DNA of 64,000 bases, taken from contig NC_085102.1 in NCBI RefSeq assembly GCF_963422355.1, positions 2,118,376 to 2,182,375 on the forward strand. Direction: 5' to 3'. Below, piece after piece: positions 42,401 through 55,000 of this stretch (its first letter is position 1; every line of letters begins with the position of its first letter). This DNA is from Corticium candelabrum. Its lineage: Eukaryota; Porifera; Homoscleromorpha; Homosclerophorida; Plakinidae. A program made the translations under genes and the position numbers. The notes under the pieces were generated by a model. That model searched no databases. It had not been told where the DNA came from and saw nothing but the letters and a program-made list of their open reading frames with translations.

Positions 42401-45400
42401 TGCAATGTCTTCTGTACAAAGCACACTGTACTAAACAAATACCAAGAAGAGTATTACTGTAGCTTGCATCAAAAGTTTGTACCACTAGACGCCTCAATGT
42501 AAAAGCTACCTTTCAGAAACAAATTGTTTTTGCATGCAATGTCGCTATAATTATTAACCACATGCACACATATGCTGCTTGCTCTCTACTGTTTAGTTAC
42601 TAAAGTTACTATCTAATTAAAAGAGCACTTCACCGATTGACGCATGCGCAGAAGACGTTAACGTACGTTAAGGCCTTGGGCTGCAGACCGAACTTTTGCT
42701 GTGTTGCACAGCACATTGTTTTGGCCTCTCTTTCCAAGGCCAACTACTAGAGCACACAAGAGACAGGTCTAGACGCTTCAGGCCACTCTAACAGTGAAAA
42801 GAGAACAAGTTACAGTTCATAAGCGACTCAGTCGTTTGTATGTTGTAGACTTCACATGATCGCCTTAAGCGACTTGCAATCACTCAGTCTTTCGCACTTT
42901 CCTCTGTGTTTCTTTCTACAAATGGAAGTGATACTACAGTACCAAATGGCTTGAGTGATGAAAAAACACAGAAACGCGCGTCATTGCACATAATCATGTG
43001 ACACAAGGTGCCTTCATTCTACAGCTGAACCATCGCCGTGTGTGTACTGTTTGCCATCAATTGAAGGAGAGTCAGTGATGCAAAAACACATTTTACTTTC
43101 GCCTACACAAATATCAAAGTTTACACAAAGCCGTAAAACCAAACCTACACATCATGGACGTTCTTTAAAGAAAACGTCCCCTACAATGTTGTTTTTTTGC
43201 ATTATCCTAATGCTCAGCTATCGAGTTTGCTCTGAGATAGTGCCAAACTTCCCAAATTGAAAAAAGACCAGAAACAATTAGCTATTGCATGTGCGTCAAT
43301 TGGTGAAGTGCTTTTGAATTACATAAAAATTGTCGGTTAATTAATAATTAAAATTAATGATGAGTTTGTGCATCACCAACAAATGTAAATCACGAGTAAT
43401 GCCTCCTATACCTGGTCTTCACAAGCAATATTGAGCTCCATGTGTTTGGTTAGCCACTGTAGTCTGTCCAGTGGCAACTCTAGAAACTCATCCTCTCTCA
43501 TAACAAATACAAACTTTTCCCGTATAAAGATGGAAGCCTTCAGTGCCAGCTTGTCACACATATTGCGATCCGCAAACAGCCAGAATCCCAAGACATTCGA
43601 TACATCAATGTGATGAGCCAAAAACTCACAGCAGGCCAATTTCACCTATAATATCAACTAAGTATTCTAAGTCTCACATGCAGCAAATGTCTGCAAGCAA
43701 GCAAACAAACAAGACAAACTCAACCCACAAAAAATCATAGACAAATAGAAACTCTGACTCAATAAATAAGAAAATTACTTGGACAAGAAGGCAGACACAC
43801 AGACAGCTCCACAAATAATAATCAACTAGACATTCTGCCATCCTATTATTTCACGTCTTCCTGAATCTATGATTTTTGCTCACACCCACACCCTGCACTG
43901 TCTGCTATGCTGACCTCTTTCCAAAGAGCAAAATAACCTTCACAAGGTCACACCTTTGCTAGACAACATAATGCCTATGTCTCCTGCAGGCGTCAGACTG
44001 GTTAGCATAAATAGATGGTAATCTATAATCATCCACATCAGCCATACTTCTTCAAAGGACACAATTAGCCTGCCACATCCCTGAAATTTACTTAGTGGTT
44101 GCTGACAGTAGCTGTTTCTTTATTGTATAAATACTCTACATTAAACTAATTGTAGTCCATTGTTAATGTTAGGCAATGGGGTCACTTTGTGAATGTGCTA
44201 ATGTATTGTGTAGCATCAGTGTTTGAAATTCCCAAAATTTGCTAGTCCCAGTGTAACAAGTAGGCGTGGTCACAATGGCCTTGGACATCAGACACATTTT
44301 TCATGCTCCCTATCACAAGGTTTATGCACAGGACAAGTCATTTTACAAACAATTATAATTTTCGCACTCAAGCATTAATTAAAGCAACTCTGTTGACTTG
44401 TTAAAACTAAAATTATCTTCAGCAACTGGTATAACTAACAACACCAATGGCAACATGGACCACAGAACAATGCAACTTTTAGAGAACTAATCATTCTCTA
44501 AAGTAGTATTTACCACGTGTTTGGATTGGTTGGATTGAATTACTGTTCATTATCAGCATTCCTAGAAGTGTGAGGAGGTGCAAACCATAGTGTGAACACA
44601 CCTACTAGTGTGTTGCTACCAGCTGTGTTGTGTTGTTGATCCTAGTAACATGTACACTAAGTGACTTGTACAGTATACACGCGTCTCTCTCTATTCCCCA
44701 AACCTGAATTCGCAAAGTGCATGCGGTCACACCAATCCAACCTGCATGATACAAATGTTTGGAATACATTCTGCCTGGTCCAGAGTGTCACATTACAACA
44801 GTGTAAAAAGTTGTAGCCTCGAATTTCCAGACCAGAGAGGACTTCTCGAACTCTAGTCTGGACCAAGTCAATACTAAAAGGATTTCGGAAGTATTTATCA
44901 ATAGCGATGCTAAATGGTAATCTAAATGGTAGTCTAACAGGGTAGGATCGTTTTACCTAGATCAACATATCATTTGTAAATGTCATGAGATCTCACAAAC
45001 AAAGAGACATCTGCAGTGTTTGCAGCGACATCTTGGTAGACGGTATGAAACCAAGACTCTTCGATTCATTGGCAGACCGCTAGCTAGTCTAGCCGCTCAA
45101 CTGGCGAGATTATCGCTCGACCAGTTGTCAAAGGTGATGGTCTAGCGACGCTGCTGTGCCTGTCCTGTCACCGCAAGCTTGAAAATATCAAAGAACTGAA
45201 GCTGAAACTAAAAGTAAGATGTGTGCATGCACCAGAGTCTTCATCATGGCTCTGGCGTGCACTTAGCCGCCCACCCAGTTTTCACAAGCGCGCATAATCA
45301 GCCCTAGTGTACTGAGCATAACCAATTACTGCTAAACCAATCAGAATTTACAACCAACATTCCGGCTATAAGGAGCTGATTGGCTTAGAAGGCTATTTCC

Positions 45401-48400
45401 GAAATCATTTTCGCGCACTCTGGTCTGGAAGTTCCAGACTAAAAAAGTTGCCACTCAACAGTAACAAGATTAGCTAATTAGCTACACAAACGCAATTTGA
45501 CTCTCCAGAGACTGCAAGCCGCTTAGCGCCGCAAACATAGCAGATTTTACCAAAGCTGGCGACTAGCTTTGAAACATGCAGTCGCCAGCGGAAAGTTTTA
45601 GTTGCCATTGGCAAATTGACAACTGCAATTTCGAACACTGAGTATATTTAGATACAAGCTCCAATGCCCGGCTTCGCTGGGGGGGGGGGGGACAACACAT
45701 GCCAGGTGCTTCTCCTTTCCACTTCATAGCGCCACAGTTGACACACACGTTTGTCATAAAGCCAATACAATATGGAAGTAGAGGAGAGACAGGTCGCCTT
45801 TATAGGTAGAGATTATAGCTAAATATACAGTCAGTTTACCACATATTGCATAATGGACTTTCTCAGGAAAGAGACCAGGCAGTCTCTGAGAAGAAATAAT
45901 CGTTACAAAATGGTTCACTGCAATACTATTCCTCTAGGATGACACCCAAGCCTTTTTAGTAGAAATCATACAACTTGAATTACACACAATGATAGGTTAT
46001 TGAAAGTGAAACAAGTTGTCTGGAAAGAAGATAGCAAGCAATAGACAAATAGCAAGCAATAGACAAAAAGGCATTCCAAAACTATCTGACCTCGTAATGA
46101 ATACTGTACTACTGTGATCTCTAACTTCTATACTCTGTGGCAAAATTACTTGACAAATAGTACATAATGAACACAACCAGAAAAATCTATTGCTAAATTC
46201 AAGTCACCATATTCACTAATAATGACATTTTATTTGTTTGCCAACAGTTAGTCTATAAATACTTGCTGACCCTTTCGAATGCAACATCATCAGCTTCTAT
46301 TAATTCATCTTGCTATGTTGTCACATATAATAATAATGACATCTAGAATGTGAATATTATCCTACCTTCCCTTTCATAAAACAGACAACACAAAAATTGG
46401 GGCACTTCCACTGCAAACCAATTTCAACATACAAATAGATACAAAGTCATTGAAAATGTTTGATAAACAGTCTATTCAAATACAGGTTCTAATGCTACTA
46501 AGGGCAAAAATAAATAAACGTAATAACCATAAACAGACAACGATAATATAAGACCACATTGTAATACTACAGCCATTACTGAACCTATTCTGTGCTCCCT
46601 GCAAACAGCACGTTTACCCAGACTGTCCTGTAAATGAGGGACTAGCCATGCCTGAGCTGTGCCAAGCCATGCTAGCCCCGAGTGTCAAGTTGGTGGCACT
46701 AGCCCAGCCCGACCATTCTTGCAAAGCCACCCAGGCTGGCCCATGTGTACAAATGCTTACATCCATGCTACACGAAGACTTCACACGCTCATTCTTTAAA
46801 AAATGGCATGGGAGCGAGCAGAAACGATGTGACTGTCTGTAAAGTAGGGCGTGTTTCCATTAACGTCTAAACCGGTTTAGCAAGTGGTTCAAGCTAAACT
46901 GGTTTAAGAATTGAGCTGTTTCTACCTGCACTAAACCAGCTCTATTTTAAACCTAAACCGCTTTCTTAAACCCACTTCAAAGTAGGTTTAGCAAAGTGGT
47001 TTAGGTTTAACTGTCACGTGACAGTAGCCGCTTGTTTAGATGGCTTCTGACAATGTCATTTTGATGATATTGACTATTTTGCTGGGATAGGATTGCCCTA
47101 GAAGATGTAAGGGTCGTTAACTAGGGGAAAGAAATCAGTAGCTACGGAAAGAGACAAGACGGTGTCCTTGGTCAACGTCATGCAAATTCCTACTAGCAGA
47201 TGCTGAATCAGTGAAAACCAACAGTTGCTCTACTCGGCGACAAAGCAGCCCAATACTTCAAAATAAGGCGTTCCTAGACGGTTTGTTTTGAACATCCCGG
47301 ATGTTCAAGTTCCTAGTGGAAACAGTTGCTTTCTTGAACTGGTTTAGTTCTTAAACCCATTTAAGCTAAACTAGTTTAGGGTGCAGCTAGTGGAAACACG
47401 GCCCTAGAGATCATTCCAGCACCAGAAACCAAAGCGTAAACATTTCTCCTGGTGCATGATGGAGCCAGCCCTTGGCTCACAACACATGTTCCTGTACAGA
47501 GGATAAAGCCTGGTTCACAATATTGACGCTGACGTCAACGTCAACGCCAACGTCAACGCCAACATCAACGCCAACATCAACGCCAACATCAACGCCAACA
47601 TCAACGCCAACATCAACGCCAACATCAACGCCAACATCGTAGTCAACTCGACTGATGCCGATGCCGATGTCGATGTCAGCGTCATCCTGGCCACAATATC
47701 TTGAGACTTCACTAAGTTCCGGTCAAAGTTGGTCTGGAGTCTCAAGTCAAACTACACTCGTGTCTAATCATGGACAACTATTGCGATGATGATCCTTCTC
47801 TTGCTGTTTCTCTTGTGGCATCAACCACATTTCTTCCATTTCTAGATCCAGGATGCTTACAGCTCTGCTGATTCGCTAAAAATGCCCAAGTGGTTACATT
47901 TGAGGCTGACAACTTCCAGTTTTTGACGCCACTTTGTCCTTGTTCACAATATTGACGTCCAGGTGGACGTCAGGACGCCAGGTTGACGTCCATGTTGACG
48001 TCCATGTTGTCATTAATATTGTGAACCAAGCTTAATTAAGAAATACTCCAAGGTCTCAACACAATCAAAACTTCTGGAAGTCAACTAAAACATGCAAGAA
48101 AACATTCTAAACCCTTACCTAAACACAAATAAGACAATAACTAGTGTGTGACAACTCTGATCAAGATCCTATCTCATGTGTCAACAGGAGGACAACCAAA
48201 ATAAGTTCCAATACAACAATAAGAAAGAATTAACTCAAGCCACAGCTCAGATCAACACACCATACGGTGGCTTACATCATGCCCACAAGACCTCCACAAA
48301 GGTGTAACAATCTATCTTTAGCTTCCACTACTAAGTAATTCACTATCACTACTTCACACACACAGCACCAATCATGACAACCGACATTCTAAATCAACCC

Positions 48401-48827
48401 TCACGTTCGTAATTTGCAGCAAGTCGGCCGTAGGAAGCAACCTCTGCACGTTATCCGCCGTTATGTCTATCCTACATGTGTAGCAATACTCTATCAACTG
48501 CTCCATGACGTCGTAATCCTCCGTCTGCAGGTGCACGACACCGCTGCGGCATTCAATCAAGTCACTGCGAAACATGGCCTCGAAAAACGGAGAACACGCC
48601 GCCAAGACGAGACGATGAGCCTTGAGAACCTTGCCGCCCTTCGTGTGCAGCTCCATATTACACATGTCGCCTTCCTTTCTCATCTTGTTCATCTGTAGGA
48701 GCGCGTTCGACGCGTGGTCGGCCGATTTGAAGACGTACTTGTCGGTGTGAGGACCAAATCGTGCGCGCTCGGCCCGCGCTCGGCAGAAGATGGCGTTCAC
48801 TTCGGAGATGTCGATGGCCGGTTGCAT
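36418..48827 (-). CDS. BTB-BACK-Kelch (KLHL family) protein, likely Cul3 adaptor
   Basis: A 619-residue Kelch-like protein. Members usually bind Cullin-3 through BTB/BACK and recruit a substrate through the Kelch propeller. Exons: 48827-48405 (BTB), 43645-43412 and 40699-40498 (BACK), 39108-38872, 38685-38536 and 37031-36418 (Kelch; stop TAA 36418), all with consistent phases. BTB spans about residues 45-140 ([30 protein letters not shown]). BACK spans about 142-250 ([18 protein letters not shown]). About six Kelch repeats follow, with paired-glycine blades ([30 protein letters not shown]) and distal SVEVYDP/EW motifs. ATG 48827 (MQPAID) is the first in-frame ATG; the exon stays open a little further upstream. 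The tail after the last blade is Cys/His/Lys-rich. Introns 1 and 2 are long and carry at least five TIR elements. The KLHL subtype and substrate cannot be assigned by eye. Confidence 0.93.
39508..40079. mobile_element. Pogo-like element around a C/T-rich satellite
   Basis: The right end, gataatcgagggtggactg (about 40060-40078) then TA, is in reverse complement CAGTCCACCCTCGATTATC, a Tigger/pogo-style end. The left side has gacagtagac and then cctcgattatccgacc (39530-39548), a diverged partner. It lies in the Kelch-like gene intron between the BACK and first Kelch exons. No transposase. Confidence 0.45.
39836..40030. repeat. C/T-rich satellite (CCCCCCTCTCTCCT-like units)
   Basis: About 195 bp of near-perfect 14-16-bp units with runs of five or six C separated by CTCTCTCCT. 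The strand carrying the Kelch-like transcript is the G-rich one. Proline/serine and glycine/glutamate ORFs here are artefacts. Confidence 0.95.
41613..42253. mobile_element. Possible TIR element with CATTCACACTA-type ends
   Basis: The left end, tccattcacactagcacg (41614-41631), pairs loosely with the reverse complement of the right end, which reads CCCATTCATACTAACAG (about 42237-42253). Internal ttcacac motifs recur near 41703, 42090 and 42180. Lies in a Kelch-like gene intron. The ends are imperfect, so this is tentative. Confidence 0.35.
42624..43312. mobile_element. Non-autonomous TIR transposon (AGCACTTCACC ends)
   Basis: Left TIR AGCACTTCACCGATTGACGC (42624-42643). The right TIR at 43293-43312 is the reverse complement AGCACTTCACCAATTGACGC, with one mismatch. 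The 689-bp body encodes no transposase. Located in the Kelch-like gene intron just 5' of the BACK exon in genomic order. Confidence 0.72.
43646..44813. other. Part of Kelch-like gene intron 1, nothing recognised
   Basis: This is unique-looking AT-rich intron sequence between the BACK exon acceptor and the first TIR element. No exon, RNA gene or repeat boundary could be supported. Confidence 0.5.
44814..45441. mobile_element. TIR element with TTCCAGACCAGAG ends
   Basis: Left end TAGCCTCGAATTTCCAGACC (44814-44833). The right end in reverse complement is TAGTCTGGAACTTCCAGACC (about 45422-45441). Both continue with AGAG. The 628-bp interior has no transposase. Lies in intron 1 of the Kelch-like gene. 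Confidence 0.62.
45679..45691. repeat. Poly-G tract
   Basis: Twelve consecutive G within an otherwise mixed sequence. Short and possibly variable. Confidence 0.8.
46847..47404. mobile_element. TIR MITE, family with GGGC-GTGTTTCCA ends, copy 1
   Basis: Ends GGGCGTGTTTCCA and, in reverse complement, GGGCCGTGTTTCCACTAG. The flanks are TA-containing triplets (TAG). Subterminal regions are packed with CTAAACC/GGTTTAG palindromic units. A second copy lies at 56864-57393. No coding capacity. The short TA-containing triplet duplication and GGG ends are reminiscent of PIF/Harbinger MITEs, which is inference. Confidence 0.8.
47506..48033. mobile_element. TIR element carrying a 12-bp minisatellite
   Basis: Left end AAGCCTGGTTCACAATATTG (47506-47525). 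The right end in reverse complement is AAGCTTGGTTCACAATATTA (48014-48033). Inside are a minisatellite (47524-47640) and a second internal tgttcacaatattgacgtcc at about 47941, so either a smaller element is nested or the end was duplicated. No transposase. Lies in intron 1 of the Kelch-like gene. Confidence 0.7.
47524..47640. repeat. 12-bp minisatellite (aacatcaacgcc)n
   Basis: About seven near-identical aacatcaacgcc units, preceded by variant aacgtcaacgcc units. The Leu-Met-Leu-Ala ORF on the minus strand is a by-product of the repeat. Confidence 0.95.
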
Positions 48828-49049
48828 GTTGGCAGCGACGGACCGGTGCGCATACGCAATCAAACCGTGAACAGCCCGGATGCCTTCAGTTCGACGTGTG
48901 GTTGCCCAACCAAATTAATTAACTAAGTAAATAATTTGGATAATTTATTACACAGTAACTAGACCACAAACTTCAACATTCAATATAAACAAAAATCAGA
49001 AAGTCGATACGAAGTTAATTGCGCATGCGTCGAATTCTGTTGCCTAGCA
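48828..49049. promoter_or_regulatory. Divergent promoter shared by the Kelch-like and CAP-Gly genes
   Basis: The start codons are 222 bp apart on opposite strands. The stretch holds ggttgcccaacc (about 48901-48912), a TGCGCATGCGTC palindrome (49020-49031) close to the NRF1 site common in bidirectional promoters, and GTTGCCTAGCAAT (49039-49051), one base from a consensus RFX X-box and overlapping the CAP-Gly ATG. No TATA box is seen. Position and motifs are direct; promoter activity is inference. Confidence 0.55.
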
Positions 49050-52000
49050 ATGGCTTCATCATCGCTGGTCTTACCTCGTCCCCCCTCTCATAAAGAAAAC
49101 GACGAGACAGATTCGAATTCGACAGACTTCTCTTGGCTGACGTATTGGAAACAGGGCGGAGAAGAAATTCCAGGTCAGACGTAACGGGAAATAGGCGTGG
49201 CTATTATAATATTGACCAACCGCCTCTCATTTTGTGTGATTCTTGCCGGCGTCGTGATGTTTTCATCTCTACCCTGTTTACCCGCAGATGAGTTGCAGGA
49301 CACTGTGGGATTGGAGACGACGGTTACCGTTTCGCAAGGAACTTCTCGGAAGGCGGTGGCGGACGCCGTGTCGCTTGTGGTTGGCTCGTCACGAAACGGT
49401 CTTGTGGGATTGTGTACAGAAGTAGCCAAGATTGTCAAGGCGAATGCAGAGTTAGTAGTCGGCTAGTAGTGTGTGATTGTGCGTGAGAGGTTTGACGACA
49501 CGATAGTTTGTGTTACATGGATGTAAACGTCTCAGCGTTTGTTTACAACGTTGCATACAAGGACCACGATACGTATGCATACATGTTGCTGTTTCCAGGG
49601 CGATGGCGCAAATTGGGACCACGAGCTAAGAATTGGTTGCCCAGACATAAGAAAATGGCTATTAAATTTATTTATTGCAATCATGCTTAATTTCAGACCT
49701 TGAAAGTTTTGTTGAGAAATACCATGCACTTTAGCATTCTTAATTAATTAATTAATATTGGACCAGAAATCTGTAGCTACTGCTTCTAATGTTTATCGAG
49801 ACTATGTCAAGCCTCCAAAAGTTATTTATGAAAAATAATTTGAAATGACATTTTAGGACTTGATGTTCGATATTAGTAATTTTTGATTTAATTATTTGTT
49901 TTAGTTATTTCTATCAAACTGATTTAATTCTGTATACAATTCAACACTGCTTATCACAATGCTCACTATTACTGCAGCAAAAGTTTTCTACCAGTTGTTC
50001 TGTACAGAAGCAGTTAGTACATGTTCAGTGATTTTCGTATAATACATTTGATGCGTCCTGGGATGCAATTGAGGAAGTTGGGACGCAGACTTCAGACAGT
50101 GGGATGCATCCTATTATGTTCATTCTTGTCTACTAGGAAGGACCACTAAACTGCTAAACCTTGGCTGCAAGTGCAACCAGGCGCTCATTAAACTACTGAT
50201 TAAAATAAGAGCTGCTCTACTGTAGGTTAAAAGGTTTTAGCTGTTGGTCAGTGGATCCTACAAGATAATTGGATAACAACCATTGCTCCACCCATGGCAT
50301 CAGAATATTGCTTTGATATGCAAAGTTTATCCTTTGGTTTCCTTTGCAGGAAGGGAGTATGATAACCTAATAAACTTAAATAAATAACTAATAAATGAGA
50401 GCCTGATATATTATAATCATACTACAGGGTGATGACAGATAAGCAGATGTAGTACATAAACAAAGGAAAAACCAGAACGCAAATGCCTACAGCAGGAACT
50501 CAACAGTACACGTACTGTGTACTTGAATTTAGTGTTTTTGTGAGCTAAAAGGTTAGGGTTAGCACAACACACCACCAATTCTGGCCACGCCTTTTAAAGT
50601 GGGGCTAAATATGCACAATAGATGAGAACGCATGTTTTGAATAGGCTAGGAAAATCACTGCATGTTGTATACCGCAAGGGAAGTTGTACTGGCATTTTGA
50701 TTTGAAAGCAGAAGCTGCAATTAAGAAAAGAAGGTGCTCACTTTTTCACTGAGTTGCCATCTTGAGCTGTGGACTTAATTCCGTGTAGTAGCCATTTTTG
50801 ACAATGTTTCATGGACACGGGCAAAGTCAAAAGCTAGGACAGAGCAATGTTTGAGGCCAAAAATATTTTTCATTATCCTATAATTTTTATGGTAAAATAT
50901 TAATTAAGTACTTGAAAAACATTGGAAGCAGTAGGACACTTTCTGATGAGAGTACAAATTATCCAAACAATGGTCAAGCCATGGTGATATCAGCCAAACT
51001 ACAGCATTTCTTCAAATAGTGGCCACCTTCAAATAGAAGCCGCCCTCGTTTAGAAGCCGCAGCTGGAAGAGAATTGTTGAAAATAGAGGCCACCCTCGAG
51101 TTGAGGCGGCACTAGTCTGCAAAGTTACTGGTCGCACCCATATCACATGCTTTTGATGCTTCCGCGTCAATCTCATTCTAGTGCACGCTCTTGTCTATAA
51201 ATTATATTCTTATCAGCACAACATACAGCAATATGTACCTCTAATAGTCGTGGCATTTACAGCTAAACCAGCCACATTTGGCACCTTTAAAAGCATCCTA
51301 TTATGTCAACAGAAAGAAATGTGACACTCAAGTACCAACATGTCACAGTGTGAAGTAGAGACCTAAAATTAGGTTCCACCCTCGAATACAAGCTGCCCTC
51401 GTTTAGAGGCCGCTGTTCCGTAACCTTGTTAAAAATAGAGGCCCGGCCACTATTCGAAGAAATACGGTATGTATGATAATAGCAATTATTAAATCAATTA
51501 AACAGCTGATGGTTTATTTTCTTTTGTATGATAGCATGGATGCTACATACAGAACAAATGCTTGTAATATATGCTGTACCAGAAGTTTATTGGTATCCTT
51601 GTGTACTAAAAATGTATGTATATACTGTTACTTATAACTAAATCTGGATGTACAAATTTCATATTCTGCGTAGCTACACTGTAAGGATGTACAGTTACTC
51701 GTTTTACTAAATTAAAATTAGCTGTCATACAGTCAGTGCAGTCTTTTTGTGTTATTTAGTTTGTTTGTTCGTAATTGGTAATTACTAATAACTTACTTAT
51801 CCTTTGCAGGTTGCAACTTCGGCTTAACAAGTTAGAATCGAGTCGTTTAGAGAGTCTCGTTGAGGATAGCGCTGCGTCCCATGGGACGTCATCAGTGTCG
51901 CTGCCACGGATTTCTTCTGCTCAAGCACGACCGGTTTCCCGAGACTCGGGGACTGTGCAGATGGAATCTACAGGTGATAGACAATACACTCTGTGAGAAA

Positions 52001-55000
52001 TTAATAGACAGACAGATGAATGAACAAGTAGATGGATGGACAGCTATAGACTGGCAGGTTGTACAACTAGGTTGAGAAATATAGTAAGAAAGTACAGTAT
52101 AGGGAAAATAGGGTGCAGATAGAATCTATACATGTATATAGAAGCATTCAAAACCAACTGAAACAGAAGAATTGTGTTTAGTTTTATATTGGATCTGTAT
52201 TGCATGGTTTTTGACAAATATGTATCTAATTGTATTAAAGTTAGTCTTTTGTGTTTATGCATTAGCTTCCCTGGAGAGCATTCGAGACGTGGTAATCAAT
52301 AAAAATATGTCTGGCCTTAACTAGCAGGTCATTGTCAGCACTTCTTTCTTTGTTTCCAGATTCAGTCATCACAGACAGATCTAGTACGAGGAAAAGGAGA
52401 AAAACCAATAGCTGCATTGCTAAGAAACACAAGGTACATTGCATATGTTGAATGAAAAGCATGCAATCCTTGTATATTGACGATCTTGTGGTAGAGATCA
52501 GATTACTACTGCTCTTCAAGATGTTCGTCATCTCACTATTCATGATGATAACGTTGAGAGGCAATACAGAGAAAGTGGGTCACACAACTCTTGCGCTCTA
52601 GAGCTACATTTTGTTAAAACTGGTGTAATTCTTGGGTAGCTGTTGATATCAACCAAAAGTTAGAGCAAGAACTGGAACAAATGAGGAAAGAAATGACGGT
52701 GAGAATTGATGGTTTGCTCTACATGTGATATGTTGTGTGTTCGTGACATTCAAATTTGATCAATCACAGAATATTTTTGGGTCAGTCTGCATTACAAGAA
52801 TTGAATTTGCAAATGAAAGTTAAAATATCAACAAGACAGAGATTTTAAGAGGGCTTCCGTTGGTTCACGAAATTGTGATTTATTTAATAAATTATACGAA
52901 TAAAAAAACATGTGTACGCAAATTTGGAAACATTTGCACAACATTTACACATTCTTGGATTTGCAGTTTCTGGAGACCCGTCGATACCGATTCTGTGGAA
53001 CAACCAAACCATTCCCAAACTGCCACCGTGGCATAGTTTAAAGTGGCATGTTCTTGCCAAGCAGTCAATGCAGATACAGTCTCAGATACTATCATTTTGA
53101 GCACCCGGCACAATAGTTTGAACTACATTTTTGAAGCTTGAAATTGAGTGCCAATGGTAAAAATAATCAGGGGTGTTGTTACCAGGGCAATGGAACCAAA
53201 CTTGGCTCCAGACACGGATCCTTTGGCTCTGGAAGGCTCCAAGTTAACTGTGAAACTAAAATTTAATGTGTCCTTGTGCCGGAGTCCAGTCTCTGTCAAT
53301 ATTCCATGTCAGAGTCTGGACTCTGGGTCCTACAAGGCTACATGGAAGATGATGGCCAAGGGTACCGTAGCAGCACGTGTATGCAGTATACCAGTTGTGG
53401 ACCAGAGCTGACCGTAGTGCGGAGCAAGCCTCTTGGTGTCCAAGGGCTTTGGCTCCAGGTACTTGGCAGCAACACCCAAGTTTGGCTCCAAACTGACAAC
53501 CACCTGCAACCCTGAAGAAATACTCGTAACTTGACAACGAATACATTCAACATTTACAGAAAAATCACTAGTTGACAAGATCTGGCTATAGACTTGAGAA
53601 AGTTGCTGTAGCTTGACCATGTCTTTTTAATTAAATTACTAATAACAGTTTAAGCATGCACCTCAGGCAAGTGCCGTTAATCCAGCCAACTTCTGGGTAT
53701 GCTTTAGGAGATACAGTTTGTTGTGGCTGATGAAACACATTAGGTTGCAAAGATGTGAATTAATGCCTGACAATTAAGTCAGAGTGCGAATTTTCATTGT
53801 CATTGCTATTGCCCCAATAAAGCAATGTCACTACATATACAAATGCTGTGTTAATTTATATGGACTGGCAAGACTTTTATTTCTAAGTAAGGAACTCGAA
53901 GGAGGGAGTAGAAACATTTGTGTCACTTGTGTAATGCACAAGCATATACCTATAAGGCAACTTGTGGTGTCTTGTAACCAATTTTGATTAATTTGATGTC
54001 TATTTTATTGGTTTACTGTAGCTCTTATGTGTCTGTAACACTCACTCAAATTTGCTCTTTCTAGAAACTGAGGGGGAAACTTTCTATGGCTGAAGTAAAC
54101 TTATGCATTTGTTGACGTACCCTTTTTGCCGCAGTTTAATACACATGCTTTTTTATGACAGATTGCTCCAAGAAAACTAAGAGCAGAAATGGCAAGGAGG
54201 CAAGACGTACAGAGGCGGAGACGTGCAATGTGAGTAGCTTAACAATGAAATAACCCACTAGTGAAGTACATGCAGACAATATGTGCAGTACTACTGCACA
54301 TGGCTATTTAATTAAATTATGTATTCATGCTAAAAAGACCATTTAAAAGGTTACCGGTATACTTTCTTTCTAAGAGTAAACTCTTTTCACATAAAGTGAC
54401 TGCTCCTCTACATTCGAAACTCTTGTTGCACATTTTTGTAAATCGAGGCACAAGCTGCTGTAATATCATAATCTAAAACATCTGATCCAAGTAACGTAAA
54501 AGCAGGTTGTAGTGGCCATGGCGAGATGAAACGCAGGAAAAATACCATTTGTAACCACATAACACAAATAAACACAGCCACCGTAGAATGTACTAGTGTT
54601 GTGTCAGCCCCTCTCCCTTTTCGACATCCGGACAGCGGGCGAATGTTGAAAAGGGGATGGACTGGCTACGTGAGACTATGGATGCATTCGATTGGGCTCT
54701 TTCAGAGGGGTGTACTCTTCCAACGAGCTGCAGAGTCGGTAGAGTTGGCTCATTCGACTATAGCGGCAGAACTATAGAAGTTGGAAGAGGGGCGTGCACA
54801 CAGAACATAGAATGTAGCCACAGCAATGATGTACTACTATGTGTGGACAGCATAAGGAATGAATGATGATATCCATTTCTTTATAAAAGTAATGAGGTAG
54901 AACATCATCATGCAATTGTACAAGCAAATAAGGTGATTTACAAACTCATTTCAACGACATTGACAAACACTTTGTTCTTTTTTTTCTCCAAAATCCAGTT

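Noticed and set aside
47515..47745. Leu-Met-Leu-Ala repeat protein
   Set aside because: Frame through the 12-bp minisatellite; no start context or conserved domain.
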